Numbered from the stretch's first letter, positions 10,290 through 23,449 are shown. The stretch: DNA of 64,000 nucleotides from Beta vulgaris subsp. vulgaris (GCF_026745355.1 NC_079202.1:2503614-2567613); one strand, 5' to 3'. Notes: a model not told the origin generated them from the letters alone. Program-made: numbers and translations.

Positions 10290-13200
10290 CTAAGGAACAG
10301 TATTTTCAGTCTCTACCAGTTGTGAATGCACTTCTACATCTTTGTCCTGAGATCTTTTCCATAACCACAAAATTTGCATTAAGCCACCATTTGCTACATG
10401 CACAGGAAACATCCAGCGCTGACTCGCAAAAGCTGTCGAGATTAACTTGAGAACAACGAACACAGTAGCAATGCCCAGAAAATTCCAGTTTACACCTTTC
10501 ACCTGCACGGAAGAATATCAAACAATGAGATTGCCATGAAGAAAGTCAGGAAAAAGATAGATGTAAGATGACAGCACGACATAGTACCTCTTGCTGTGGA
10601 AACAAATCTTCCAATGTGTCTTTCATGAAGTCAGACATCAAGGAGCCAGCGAAGAGACCAAAAGGCATGACTAATTCCTGATTTCTAGATATAGTAACTA
10701 TAACATCTGACAAAAAGCTCGATAAGAACCAGGCTACGAAAGACCACTTCAATGCTTCCTGGCCAAGAGACAGCAACCGTTGCAATACTTGGTCTTCCGC
10801 TTTCTTCCATGGAAAATCTTTAACTGGATAAGGCATAGATTTCCATAATCGCTCCTTAAAATGATTCATTTGCATCTTTGCTTTATCAGGTATCCCAAAT
10901 TGTGCAGTAACTTTTCTGGATGAAGGATAGTAAGAGACATTCCGATGGAGAGCACAAGTCCGCTTACATGCTTGAGGTTGAAATGGAGAAGCACTAAATG
11001 CCTTTACCTGCCAGGGTATGAGAAATTTAATGAAAAGTTTCTGGAATGGTTTAGAGAAATTTAAACAGAGCAGGAAAAAAGAAATAGAAGAATAGAGAAA
11101 AATATATAATTCATGAATGTTGTTGTGACAAAAGCAATTAACGAAACAAACAATTATTGAACAATTGACACAAGGATTTAACGTGACTGAGCTACGTCCA
11201 CACGGCAGGGAGAACTGATTTTAGTAAGTTTAGAAGAGAGAGTATATATTACAGAATAACAGAGGCAAAAGTTAATTATAGACCCTCACTCTTCGTTAAT
11301 TTTAGCGCCAAATAATTCAAGGCATATTTCAACAAATGTTTACTCTTTGACTTGACAATGTGAATATATAATATAGTACATAGGCCATTTTTCATGATAT
11401 ATTTTCACCCTCTGGGATGGGAGAATTCAAGGAGCCAATGTTCATCACAACAGCCAAGAAAATCACCACTTTATGCAACAGGAAGTTACAATTCTTGGTA
11501 GTTTTACCTTTTGCAAAAAGAAAAGAACGTTCACATGTTCATATATAAGTATATTCAAAGGCATTTATGAACAGATAGACGATTTGTGGCCAAGAAAGAA
11601 ATCAGTGCCATAAATTAGGTCATACTCAGTAGCCAAGGCAACAAAATGATGGTGCTGCGAGTAAATCTTTAAGATGAAAGTACCAAATTTACCAAAAATT
11701 CATAGATGTTCACTGAATTAGTTCCGATCAAAGTATGAACAAAATCTCTTCCTTAATCCATCATTAGTACTAATCAATGTAGGGTATGTGTTTGATCATT
11801 TGATGAGTTACATATTAGAATATAAAAGTAGGGTCTAACATTTATTCTTCCTCTCTAAATAGGATGTGAGAATGTAATAATAACCCTTTCTTGAATTTTT
11901 TTCATAACACTTCTAGATTACGGCATTATGCTATAGCTGTCCTGATTCTCACCCTCACCTCATCCCCTCTCATAGTTAATTTGCAGCTTTTGCTTATATA
12001 ATTTGCAAAATGAAAGGATAGAAAACATTGCATCTGTGACATTATTGCCTGAATCTCACCCTAACCCCGCCCCCTCTCATTGTTTAAGTTTGCAGCTTTT
12101 GCTTAAATAATCTGCATGCATAATGAAGTGATAAAAAACACAGCTTCATCTGTGACAATATTGCAGGAGGAGGATACACATTATAAACAATATGACTTCT
12201 CTCTTTGGAGTCTTGAACTTAGCAGGCTACATTATGTCATTATCATTATCAAATGCTCGCCGCAACCCATAGACTATAGATTTTTAGTTCAAAGTTTATA
12301 CACTACAAAGTTGCATGAAATGAGCGCGTTCGGATGCCTATAATCATCTGCTTTACCATCCCAACTATTTAATGCAGGTTTAGTTACATGAGATCAGTCG
12401 TGCACTCGTGCTAACTATAGGTCTAAATTCTTAAACAAGGTTTGTTCAATGTTGTCCATTATCTGGGTTTAATTCTAATCCTAGCTTGTAGATTCATCTA
12501 GTATGATCAAACTCATTATAGTACATTACCACACTATTTTAGACTTGGACCTTGAAGCTAGGTCTCCACTAGGTGCTCAGCCTAACAAGAGTCAACAATC
12601 CAGTGGGTTTCATCTGCTAATCTAATGTCTACCCGCCAAATGCTTACAGACTCAGGCCATACTTGCCTATTCACTGTTTGGTACATCACTTAGTATCTAA
12701 TTTGCTGTTATGTTAAGTGACAAAAACTGCAAGTAAACTACTTTTTTGGACTGCATTTGAAGCCGCTCTTGTTTATTTGCCAACAAATTCTGCTGTTCTT
12801 GGCTGGAATGCATCAAGGAAATTTGCTTCCAATTGTTATCCATGTAGCGTCGACTAGGCATTTTGGCTACCACCTCCGTATATGATATGACAAAGATATG
12901 GGTATGGAATCCACCTACGATTTACCACTGCAATCTAATACTTCATATTGGCTACTGCTTCAAACCAGTAGTAAAGACAGGAGAGAGGATGGGAAAACGG
13001 TAATGTTAGGCTTAAAGGAGTAAAATCTACTTGTATTAGATTTATTAATTAGACAGCAATTAAAAGGTGATCTCTCTTCCTATCTGTTTCCAACATCACA
13101 GACTTTGATTATTCTGATTAAGCATATGTTACGAAACTTCAAATGATGTGTTCCCTAGTGTCCACATTTAGGTCACGGTCCCTGAATCCTAAATTTTGAG

Positions 13201-13972
13201 GCAAGGCAAGTCGAACTCTCATTTCATGATGCTAGGACTCCTATTAAAGAGATCCCGCAATCTCTATTGAGAGTCGAGACATGTGTGCGCTTTTTTCCAT
13301 TGACGAGCCTATGATGTCCGAGTATTTTCCCTTGCATAACTTCCTAAAAGGCGAGCTTTCAAGATTACTAATGATTTAATACTCTTACTGGGAATATTTA
13401 GAGTTTAGGCATCATTTTTTTTTTTTTTTTGCATATTTTAACATAATGCATACTGCTCCTGAAATTATGTTCCCAACAGCCCAATGCATCTAAATTCGAA
13501 AATATGTTTTTCCCTTCTTAGACAAAGATACAGAGCATGAAGGGTATATATAAAAAAAAAAAAAAAAATCATTTTCAGTGAAACAAAAGAACTTGGTAAT
13601 TTGATTCTACCTCACTTGATAGCAAAGATGGTTTCGATATCAAAAGTTGCAAACAATTGCACAGAACTTTCCAATAAACCCAGATAATATGTTTCAATAC
13701 TCAGCTCGAAATATCCAATAAAATGTTTCTTTTTTTGTAAGAATCAAAGGTACATAATTATAAAATCAATCTAATTATTTCAACAATATATTCAGCAATA
13801 AAGCAGCAAATGTTGAAGCTAGAAACAAAAAGATAAATCTATTTATATAGAAAATGACTGTAAAACAGTAGAAAATAGAGTAGCAATAGAGTCATAATTA
13901 AAGAAAAGCAAAACAACGAAAAACCTGAAAAGTGGAGAATGAAACTGTGGAGGGCAGCAAGGCCACCGCCAT
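10290..13972 (-). CDS. Complete three-exon gene for a probable plastid-targeted membrane protein, 226 aa
   Basis: Exons: 13925-13972 (16 codons), 10588-11007 (140 codons) and 10290-10502 (70 codons plus stop), all phase 0. The donors are CAG/GTTTTT and GAG/GTACTA, and the acceptors are CTGGCAG and CGTGCAG. Intron 1 is 2917 bp and intron 2 is 85 bp. The N-terminus (MAVALLPSTVSF, then Ser-, Ala- and Lys/Arg-rich sequence without acidic residues to about residue 45) looks like a chloroplast transit peptide. Hydrophobic segments lie near residues 102-122, 128-144, 161-181 and 191-205, implying two to four membrane spans; an acidic loop (MKDTLEDLFPQQE) separates the two halves. The C-terminus is polar. 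I do not recognise a catalytic motif. It vaguely recalls the plant EMB1273-type chloroplast proteins, but that is a memory-based guess. No frameshift or stop interrupts the model. Confidence 0.82.
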
Positions 13973-14647
13973 GTTCTCGCCGGCTGCTCCTGTGTCACTG
14001 CGTCTATCTCCTCATCCCACACAACCAAGAGACACACAGTTGGGCCTTTTTTTTTTTAAGGAGTGCCCATTTTTAGGAATCTGGAAAGTGAATTCAGTCT
14101 GGCTATTATGTTTGGGCTTTGGTTGAGGCTAATGTATGTTGTGGGGAAAATTTTGGGAATTTAGGGGGCGTTTGGTTCGCGCAGGGTAAGAGAAAGGAAT
14201 CCAGAAAGGGTTATAAGGATAAACGAGAGGAATGACCCTTATTTTGTCTGTCTATTTGGTTCCAACCCTGAAAGGAAATGATACACTCCCTGATTCCCTT
14301 TGTGACTGTTTGGTTTTTTAAGAAAGGGAATCAACAGTTTATTAGATTATAGTTGTTTTGACCTATGATTGTACCCATTCAACCTGTTTTACAATATAAA
14401 GTTCAAAATATTATTTGAACAGTACCATTTTGAAATTTGCTTATGGTCAAATTTGTTTACTTTGTCACTTCATTTCACGAAAAGTTCAAAACACCATTTT
14501 TTAGCAATGTTAATACCAACTAAAACCACAACAAAATACTTGTCTAAAACACCAGAGTCATACACGTTTAAATGAATAATCAAACATCTTCCTTTTATTA
14601 TCTCCTATATGTATTGACCAAGTTCGTCTCCACGATCTTATTGACTA

Positions 14648-14906
14648 CTCCCTCCGTCTTTTATTAGTTTACCCCTTTCTTTGGGGCACATTTGCCGAGA
14701 TACTAATTTGAACCTTAATATCTCTAATTTTCGATAAGCAAAAATTACAAAAATTTGATATTTGGATAATACACATCGAGACGAATCCAACAAGATCTCA
14801 CATGACTATAATTTTCCTTAAATACAAATTACAAAAGATAGTCAAAGTCATGTATGTGAATAGTGTCAAAAGTCAAAAGGGGTAAACTAATAAAAGACGG
14901 AGGGAG
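14648..14906. mobile_element. Stowaway MITE with near-perfect TIRs
   Basis: 259 bp, 'ctccctccgtcttttattag' to 'ctaataaaagacggagggag', flanked by TA on both sides. The TIR is almost perfect for over 25 bp ('gtttacccc' against 'ggggtaaac' continue it). It is closely related to the inner MITE at 8705-8959. Non-coding and inserted within the Tourist-like element. Confidence 0.88.
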
Positions 14907-15189
14907 TATATGGAATGCATCCTGAATTGTAGGCTTGATTACCATGTTCTTCACATTAACCCAATGGGTTTTCAATCAAAAATAAATGTGCAATTCATTC
15001 TGGCTTCCTAGGACTCATTAGTGTTTGACATAATCATCAAATAAGATCATAGAAGAAAACTTCATTCTAAATCATTCATATCAAAGACTTTCAGCAATAC
15101 CAACAACAATCTCACCCAAAACCTCACCAAATCCACCTTCATCATCATCACTAGTCTTACTCTTGCCTGACAAACACCCATGGGCAGAT

Positions 15190-15993
15190 CTACTAAGTAA
15201 CAAGGGGTAGCATATGCTAACCCCTAAAAAAAAAATTAAAAAAATTGACTAGAAGAAAAAAGAAATAGAAACTAATATATACAAAACCTAGCAATATGTT
15301 ATTGAAGAAACTTGCTTGCCGCAGTGGTAAGCTAGTTTTTTTTCTCTTTCCAAAGACAAGGAGGTTTCGATTATGCCTCATTACTTTTTGTTCCTCCTCT
15401 TATTTCTTTTTTCCTTTTTCTGTTCGATTATACTTGGGTAACATTTTGTTATATGTTACTTTTTGTTCATCCTCTTATTTCTTTTTTTCTTTTTTTTTTT
15501 CCTTTTTCTTTGATTTGCCCTATGCGTTATAAGAAAATCTTCTTGAATTTTTTTTGATAAAGTATCCATGTATTATTTCATTTTCTTCGTTATATTCTAA
15601 ATATTTTTTTCTTTTCAAAATGCAGCTTTGATTTTTTTTTTTTAATTATTCTATATTGTACCCTTTTATATATTAAATCAATGTTAAGTTTTTCATTAGT
15701 TTCTTATTTTTAGTTCTTCACACTTACATTATAAGGGAGAGAAAATTCGTCGGCTTCAAAATGGTTGGATACGATAGAGTAGTGGGGTACGTAGAGTTTT
15801 TATGGAAAGAACTCTCTCATAATGTAAGTATAAATAATATAGTATTATCAAACATATAATAATAATAATATAGTATCGTATTTTTATAAGGGTTATAAGT
15901 GTAGTTTAACGTGAATCATGTTCTAGTATTATGAAGGGTTATTTGGTTAGTTATTTTATGCTACCCCTGATTGAAAATCCTGGCTCCGCCACT
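15190..15993. repeat. Unclassified interspersed repeat ending in 'ggctccgccactg'
   Basis: The left side has 'aaggggtagcatatgctaacccct' and the right side 'ttatgctacccctgattgaa', followed by 'aatcctggctccgccactg'. Partly inverted 'ggggtagcat' motifs flank an AT- and poly-T-rich centre. The 'tggcggagccaggat' string is common in plant interspersed repeats. The open frame within it is low-complexity Phe/Ser and is not a gene. Confidence 0.35.
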
Positions 15994-16759
15994 GCAAACA
16001 CCCAGCATGTATGTGAACATCACAAATCCCACAAAAATACCTCCAATGTTTGCATGATTTATCACAAACATCACATTTACTAGATGCCATTAATAAATCT
16101 TCATCTACACTACAGAACAGTCAAACAAAAAAACAAATAGAAATCAAAATTTTCATCTATTGCATTTATTTATACGGTGGTCACAGGGAAAAAATTTTCA
16201 TCTTTATACGTAATTTTCATCTACATCTACTGAATCTGCATCTACTGCATTTGTTTATAGAATAACTACTGCATTTTTTTATACTGCATTCGCCGGAAAA
16301 AATAAAAATCAAAATTTTGAGTAGAAATCATGCATTGGTCGCCGGAGAAAATACAGAACTCGCCGGAGAAGAGGGAGAAAATTGATGGGGTCGTTGGGGT
16401 CGGCGTAGTGGTCACAGGGGAAAAATTGAAACAAATTGTTGAAGTGAGTTGAGCAGTACACAAGAGGAAAGAGAGGAGGGTAATGAGTTGGGGTAAGGGT
16501 TTTCAAAACCCTTGGGGGGTGGGGTAATCAACTTAGAGGACTTTGGGGGTAACCTAATAGGAAAAATAGGTAAAGGGTTTCATTAAAGTGGTGAAACAAA
16601 CAACAAAAAAGAGTTTCATTAATGGTCTTTCCCTTACCCTTTCTTAACACCCCTCAACCAAACACCCCCTTAGGTTAAAAAAAATATGAATGGTTCGGAT
16701 TAGCAATAACTTATTATGCATTGAAAATCATATGGTATAGTCAGTTTTCATTTAATATA

Positions 16760-17278
16760 CTCCATCCGGACTTTATTAGTTTACCCTAAACCTGATCAAA
16801 TCAACCTAGCCCCGCCCGGTCCGATTTTTTTACGGGTTTTGGGAAGATTTTTTGGCCCGCAGTTGGACCCAGCCGATTTTTTTTGCTTTGGGCAAACCAA
16901 AAATATCTTTTTAGTCTATTTTTGACCCGACCTGATTTTGGCCCGAAAAGTTCGCTCATTTTGACCCGAAATAACGGGCTTTGGGCATAAAATTTTGGCC
17001 CAAAATTTGCCTCGGCCCGACCGATGGGCAATTTTTCTTAGACGCGGCCCATCCCATGATTACCTCTAGTTTACCCATATTCCTTTTTGGCGTGTCCCTT
17101 ATTACTTTACCCATTCCTTTTGTTTTTATTTTTGGAATGGGACCACTAATTTTCCATCGCACATACATTCAACTTTAATATAAAATAATAATTTATCTTT
17201 CTTTTTATGTCCCACAACATTGTTCTCTTAAAACTCTATTTCTTTTTACACAGGTAAACGAATAAAGATCGGAGAGAG
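16760..17278. mobile_element. Enlarged Stowaway-like MITE with GGCCCGA-rich filler
   Basis: Left end 'ctccatccggactttattag' after TA; right end 'aataaagatcggagagag' before TA, with 'gtttaccc' against 'ggtaaac' just inside. At 519 bp it is about twice the size of its relatives. The extra part (about 16800-17060) is built of irregular 'ggcccgac/cccgacct' repeats, which could be a secondary insertion or a capture. Confidence 0.5.
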
Positions 17279-17389
17279 TAGTCATTTTTCGTTTGATGTA
17301 GCCAGATTTTTAATATAATCACCTTTTATATAGTCAGTTTTTGAAAGATAAAGTTAGATCGGATGCACAATAAATTATTGTGAACCCGA

Positions 17390-19060
17390 TCCATCCAAAA
17401 CGTTTTGTTTAGGTCTATCTGTTAGGAATTTTAATAAGAATTCTCTCAAAAGTTTAGCTATAAAGTCTCGACACATGAAGCATATCTTAATTCATAAACA
17501 TTTTGCTTTTGACATCAATTCTTATTCAAAATTATCTAGAATCTTCCCCAACCTATCTTATGGCAACGACTCAGGTTTCCAAGAAAATATGTTCTACAAT
17601 AGATAATATCAATCGAAAGTTTTTCTGGCGCTCCTGGAATTTCCTTAATTGCGTGGTCAAAAATTTGCCGCCCTAAAAAATATGGTAGGTTGATTTTTCG
17701 GAAAATAGTTCACGTTCATGAATCAAACTTAGCTAAATGGGTTGGCGAATCTTCTCCCAACACTCTCTTTGGGCAACTCTTATGCGCCAAAAATATCTTT
17801 GGAAAACTTCTTTTGGTTAGTACAAAGTAAAGCCATTTGACTCCTATATTTAGAAGTCCATCCTTTGATCTTGAGAGCTACTAAGAAAACAAATCTATTG
17901 GAAAATTAGATCTGGTACAACTTTCTATTTAGGATTGATGATTGGTGTACCAATCGAAGCCTTATTTATATTTTAGATCTTCAAATGATGTCTATTGCTA
18001 CTTTGGATCTCATTGTTAGTACTACCATCCTGCCATCAAGACAATAGAATGTTTCTCTCCTTAATGATTAGTCACATCCCATATTGTCTACCTAATCTTG
18101 AGAATCCTTATCCCTAGCTATTTCACCCCAGATATTCCTTGTTAGGTGCTTACTAGCTCATGGAATTACTCTTTCTAACAGTATTCCTTGGTCTTTTAAT
18201 TGGATGTGAAAAATTAATATTGCCCCTAAAGTCCAAATTTGTCTATGGCAATGTTTGTATAATGGTCTTCCATTTATATTATATTTAGCTCATCGTCAAA
18301 TCACTAATAACACTCTCTGACTCCTTGAAAATGTGATAGTGAGACTCTTACTCACTTACTTTTTACTTCGCCCTCCCATTTGTCAATATTGGAATCTAAT
18401 TCTATACGAGCCAAAATTCGTCATATAGTGCCTAAAGACCCTGCATAATGCCTAACGTGTCTCCGTCCTTATCCTTAGGCCTAACAATTATTCTATTACA
18501 ATTCGTGGAGTATTTGGAAGGAACGCAATTCAATTGTCTTTGAGAGTAATATGCTTAATTTGAATTGTATATACTACAGAGCCTGTCATCTGTATTTGGA
18601 ACTATGATGGATTATTCCTTTACTATCTCTTCACTTTATGCTTAAGGTCCTCTACTTCCATTATAGTAAGTTGGTAACCTCCTCCTTCTAGCAGTTTTAA
18701 GCTAAACTTTGGTGGTTCAGTTATTGGCTGCTCCCAACCGTTACCGTTGTGGCCATTCATAACACCGTTGGCCTTCTTGTGGCTGCACAAACTTATCGTT
18801 TTGGCTAAACCTTAGCTCTGGTTGCTGAAGTCTGGGGGTTAAGCAATGGACTTATTCTTGTCATTCATCAGCATTTAAGATCTAATAAGGTGATGACCAA
18901 GTGGTTATAAGAGTTCTACAAGGGAACTATGCTTGCCCTTATACCATCCAAACCCTTATCGGTGACATTCGGCAGCAGATTCAGAAGTTTGATTCTACAC
19001 TATTAAGCATATATATATTGGCTGGGAAGCTAATCGGGTAGATTATCTTCTATATATATA
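17390..19060 (+). pseudogene. LINE (L1-type) ORF2 3' fragment: end of RT, zinc-knuckle region, RNase H
   Basis: A decayed reading frame on the plus strand. At about 17555 the end of a reverse transcriptase domain reads MATTQVSKKICSTIDNINRK followed by FFWRSW. Next comes a region like the 'zinc-binding in reverse transcriptase' segment, with repeated GLP/W-type motifs to about 18400. An RNase H-like stretch follows around 18700-19010. Many stops and frameshifts interrupt it. The catalytic RT motif lies upstream and is missing, so this is a 5'-truncated copy, as usual for LINEs. No ORF1 or endonuclease was seen. Confidence 0.7.
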
Positions 19061-21260
19061 AAAAAAAGGTCACAATAGCTCTTTGACTCAGTTGACGTGG
19101 ATATATCAACTGATTTTTCGTTACATAAATTTGTTCTTCTGAATTAGTTAGAATTCTTCTTTGAAAGAAGAATATCTTAATTTCTTCATGTACCAAAAAA
19201 AACATCTTGCTTTTGAAATAATACACGACCCCTTTATATAAACCCTAAATGACATTTTAACTTAATACTAATACATATAATATTTCACAAGCCATTAACC
19301 CCAAATTAACTATATATAGTATTGACTTGAAAATTTATTCAACTGCAAATAATTAAGTTTCCTCTTTACTATTGCATTATTCTTCCCTTTTGGAAGAATA
19401 GTTTACCCTCGCATCCGTTGTCTACTCGTAAGATTTGGATATAGAACACAGATGAAATCACGGACAAGGAGTACCCAATATGAGTATTGCTTGTGCCGTA
19501 TATGGCACAATTAAAGATTAAATCTATATGTGTTGGTGCAGAATTAGTTCGGTGGTCTTGTAAACAAGTCAATGGACACCCAATAGTTTAATATTGAATA
19601 CCTTGGGAGATATAATCTTTGGGGGTTATCGATTTTAATTGGATAAAACCTTGCTAACGTACTCTGTTGCAATTTTATTAATGATCAAACTACAATTAAT
19701 TATTTTCAGGCGAAAAGCAATAAAAATAGAGCAAACAATAATTAAACTTTTTTAATAAAGCATAAAATTCTCATACATGCCACAAACTTAGAGACGGGTT
19801 TTACAACACACAAGGGATAGATCGGGTTGGACAACTAAAGGGCAAACAGGAAGGTTGTTACCTCCATGGTTCCTTGCTTCAATCAGAGTATTGGAGATCT
19901 TGTCTAATGGCGCCAGAACATGCTTAGATGCCAAAGCTAAATCTACAGTACTAAACTATAACCCCGGAAGGGGAATGGCTATGCTAAAGCTAAGTTACGC
20001 TAAGGAATTAAGAAATGTATTTTTTGATGGATTGTTCGTCCCTTTGCTTGATGATAGTTTCTCTATGTATAGAGAAACATAACGTATAACTTCCATGCAT
20101 GTTAAGAAGGGAAAATATTTTGAATCATATTTGATTCAAACCTCATCTGCTTTCTGGCGTTGAATACCTGTCACCCTATAGTGCATGTTCTTCTTCATGA
20201 TGAATTGTCTTATGATTACCCACTGATTGATCGTTCTTTACTGTCCTTGACTTTCATCTCTTGGTAGTCTTAGTGGTCTCCCTTTGCTGATCTTGACCTC
20301 TGTTGACCTCACTTACTGGGCTTTATATTTATGTTAGACCCTTATGTTAAAGCAAATAAACTTTTTAAGGTTTGATTTAATGTACCACAATAAATATTAC
20401 TAGGCATCAGAAAACGGTAGTAACAATATGTAACCTTGATTGATTTCTTATGACTTTGTAATTTTCCTTTATATCCTTCTTTCAATTTTTACCACATGCT
20501 AATTGTTTTTCTGGAATGCAACATTTGAATTATCATAGCAATTACTTTCATTGTCCCACCCTTTTTTTCTTTAATGTTAACTTCATTTAATCAACCATGG
20601 CATTCTCTTTATTTCAAGCAACCTGTCAAAGTTTATCAAAATAGTAAAAGTGGGCTAGTTTGACTAGAAAAAAAACTCTTATTACTAGAATTGGATTTTG
20701 ATAATCTAATTTTTGACCTGGTGAAATTAGATATTTAGTTAGAACCAAAATCTCAATCCCGACCCGCTCCTTAAGCAAGCTCGGATATCCAATTTTGCTC
20801 ACACCTAGTTATAATGGACTCTAGATAAGGCAATATAATTTGATAGTCACTATTGTACAATAGTTGGCTTGTTTTTTTTGTTTTGTTTTTTTACTAAATT
20901 AAAGATAATTAAAAGTGGTTCTCATCATTCATTCTCATATACAAATATACTATTGTTTATTACACAAAACTTTTTTCTACTTCTATTGTACCATGTCAAT
21001 ATTGGCTGGTGGTATACATATATGGATTTGAAACATATGGCAAGTTAATTACATTTTTTAATTTTAAGATAAAGGAGCCAAATTTCAGATTTATAATTTT
21101 CATAATTTATTCCCTATTTATATACAAACACATTAGTAGTTGACAATGTGAAGAAATGTGATTGGTGGGATATACCACCTATCAATCCTGACATGGTACA
21201 ATCGAAGCAAAAAAAATGCTCTATATGTTTTCCATATACTATTAGAGTGTCATTAATATC
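19061..21260. other. AT-rich intergenic stretch without supported genes
   Basis: Short open frames at 19369-19572 and 19855-20082 have no motif that I recognise and are interrupted nearby. The part around 19560-20340 could be an old LTR or other repeat remnant, but I found no paired ends. Poly-T tracts and simple AT sequence dominate. Confidence 0.5.
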
Positions 21261-21270
21261 AATATTAACA

Positions 21271-21654
21271 CTTTGTTTGGTATTTTTTTAGTGAAGGAAG
21301 GGAAAAGAAAGGAAAAGAAAGAAAAAGAAGAGAAAAGAAGATAGTTGTAGTTTCCAATGTTTGGTATAATTAATGGATTTGAGAGAAATTATATGTTTGG
21401 TTGTCATTAGTAAAGGAAAGGAAAGGAAGGAAATAAAAAAAAAACCTGAGTAAAAGCTTGTTAACTTTCTTTCCTATCAAATTCCTTTGATTTTGGGAGG
21501 AAAGAAAAGCAACGATTTAAGACTATTTTTTTCCTTCCACTTCCTATGCGTTCCAATCAAACCTCTCTTATTTTCTTTTACCAAACATAAGACAGCTTGT
21601 TTTTACCTTTTCGTTCCTTTCTTTTCCATCCAAATCCTTCCTACCAAACAAAGC
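21271..21654. mobile_element. MITE with purine/pyrimidine-rich inverted arms
   Basis: Begins 'ctttgtttggtattttt' and ends 'cctaccaaacaaagcc'. The left arm is rich in 'aaggaagggaaaagaaagg' and the right arm in 'tcctttcttttccatccaaa'. A second internal pair of 'tttggta'/'taccaaa' motifs (about 21359 and 21582) suggests repeated sub-structure. About 384 bp, non-coding, with hAT- or Tourist-like termini. Target duplication not resolved. Confidence 0.55.
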
Positions 21655-21659
21655 CTGTA

Positions 21660-22625
21660 GTAATAACTAACGACCTCTCTCTATGAAGCTTCTGGAGGCG
21701 ATAGTTTGAGTGATTTGTAGCCCACCGACAGCCATCTCAGTTCCCTGGTCGTCGACAAGCGTTCCTCCGAGGGACTTCTCTACTGCATGGGCTCCGACGA
21801 GGCCCTTATCAGCGATAAATAAATTTTAGCTTTGTTTTTTTTTTCTATATCTTCGCTTCAATTGTGAGGTTAATTTATCACCTGTTTAGAGTGGGCTTCT
21901 ACTGAATTGTGTTCAATAAAGTGTAAGCTTCGAGTTAAGCTCTGTTTAATGGGTTCTAGTATTATCTAGGATTGAGTTGTATTGGGTCTTTATGATGTTT
22001 TCCTTGGAGGGTTATAAGTGTCTTAAGGGGGAGATCAATCGGCTCCTTACTGAGGAAGAGGATCTAATGGAGGAAGATGAATGCTTGATTGAGTTAATTT
22101 CAAATTCTAGAAATTCAAGAAATTCAAGGGGCGTTCTCAATGTTGCAAAAGAGTTAAAGGATGAAGGTACTAATCTATTTATTAAACAAAGGAAGATTGA
22201 TGATGCCCTAGAGAAGTATGGCTATGCAGGGATCATATATACTTGCTCGATGTCAATTTGTTGAGGAAAAGGAAATAATTGAATGTTTTGAATTGGCTAT
22301 TTGTATTCTCTTTAACTCTGCTGCTTGTTTTAGTAGAAAAAAATGAGTTTGAGCATGTAGGTCGAATTTGCACAATCGTCTTAGATTTCAATCCGAATAG
22401 TGTTAAAGCGTTGTTTCGAAGGGCGACGGCTGTAATAAAACTGGGAAAAAGAGAGTGAGCATATTGGGATTTATTGATGGCAACCCAAATTGAACCTAGA
22501 AATCAGGGAGGTATGCATGAAACTTGAGGAAAAATCAAAAGCTTTTTGTATAAGGAAAGATGAAAAATGAACCTTGAGAATGATATTAAAAAAGGTTTAA
22601 GTTTAGGAATTTCTTCTCAAAAATG
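21660..22625 (+). pseudogene. Broken TPR-repeat protein gene copy
   Basis: Plus-strand remnants in order. At 21680-21830 a coding-like stretch ends with GSDEALISDK. At 21980-22264 one frame carries an acidic segment, then AKELKDEGTNLFIKQRKIDD and ALEKYGYAGII. At 22262-22350 comes FELAICILFNSAACFSRK; after a +1 shift, FNPNSVKALFRRATAV, YWDLLMATQIEP and finally KKGLSLGISSQKW. The NSAACF...VKALFRRA pattern is typical of tetratricopeptide repeats in plant co-chaperone-like proteins. There are at least two frameshifts and several stops. A T-rich, intron-like gap at 21831-21975 suggests a degraded genomic duplication rather than a processed copy. I cannot name the parent gene. Confidence 0.7.
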
Positions 22626-23400
22626 GTGACTCTAATGGAGATTGTCACCAACTTCATTAATCAGTCAGGTCTTCAGCAGAAGGATGTAGAGATGCAAGAA
22701 AATGCAGTCCATGAAACAACCCAACATAAGGTAGGTTCTACAAAAGAGCCACATGCAGGAGTAACGAGCAAGGGCCATGAATCATCAATGATCCAAGTGG
22801 TGTCTGCAAAAATAAAAACAGCTAGAGAAGCAAGGATGAGAGCACTTACGATTGTGAGGTCTAACATATGAAAGGCTTTGGTCAATGTTTGTTCGAGATC
22901 ACTCAAAGGTTTGTATCCAGGCAAACCAAGGTCGAGGGGCTTTCAGTATGTAGCTTCAAAGTCTTGTCGCCCTTGTATTGGTTGTAAGTGCAAGTTAGTT
23001 GCGTCAATTCCTTTAGATGTGACCCCCCCCCCTTAAGAAGCTTACTATTAGTGTGGTGTCTTGTAGAATATGTTCTAGGTTTAATGTGTCGACCCGTGAG
23101 ATGACTTGTTAGAATGCACGAGTTAGTTTGTTCTTTTTCTTCTTTATACTTGTTGCCAAAAAAAGTAGTAATAACTATCGACCCACTTTAATTAATCATA
23201 AAATGGTACAACAAAACCTCAATTCTAAAGTGATTTAGTATTCCCGTTAAAAAATGATTTAGTGTTAACTAATATGAATCATCATAGAAAATGATTTCCA
23301 CGACTCTGAACATAAAAGGGTACAAAATAAATTAAATCATTTTCTTTTAGCATACAAACGCTAAGTTAATCTCATACCTAACAACTCTCTCTCTCTCTAA
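22626..23400 (+). other. Region after the TPR pseudogene; one short open frame of unknown nature
   Basis: An open frame at about 22623-22871 encodes a polar, Lys/Glu/Gln-rich stretch of about 80 residues ending ARMRALTIVRSNI. It may continue the broken TPR gene copy or be retroelement debris; I do not recognise it. From 22900 to 23170 the sequence ends with '...ttgttgccaaaaaaag', which could be a LINE-like A-rich tail. Nothing else is supported. Confidence 0.3.
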
Positions 23401-23449
23401 AAGAAGAGCGAAAATTTTCGAGAGAAAACCCTAGCGTCCTAGAGCAAAG

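Larger units (their letters stand above)
14164..16669. mobile_element. Tourist/PIF-Harbinger-like element with TTA target, containing other insertions
   Basis: Left end 'gggggcgtttggtt' after TTA; right end 'aaccaaacaccccc' before TTA. The inverted termini extend loosely inwards: 'agggtaagagaaagg' on the left against 'agaaagggtaagggaaag' read from the right. A TTA target and GGG-N-GTTTGGTT termini are typical of Tourist/Harbinger elements. The 2.5-kb span includes a Stowaway MITE (14648-14906) and an unrelated repeat (about 15190-15993). No transposase frame was found, so it is non-autonomous. The two ends might instead belong to two different elements. Confidence 0.5.

Noticed and set aside
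15296..15532. 78-codon frame rich in Phe and Ser
   Set aside because: Poly-T low complexity, no ATG context or homology; inside a repeat.
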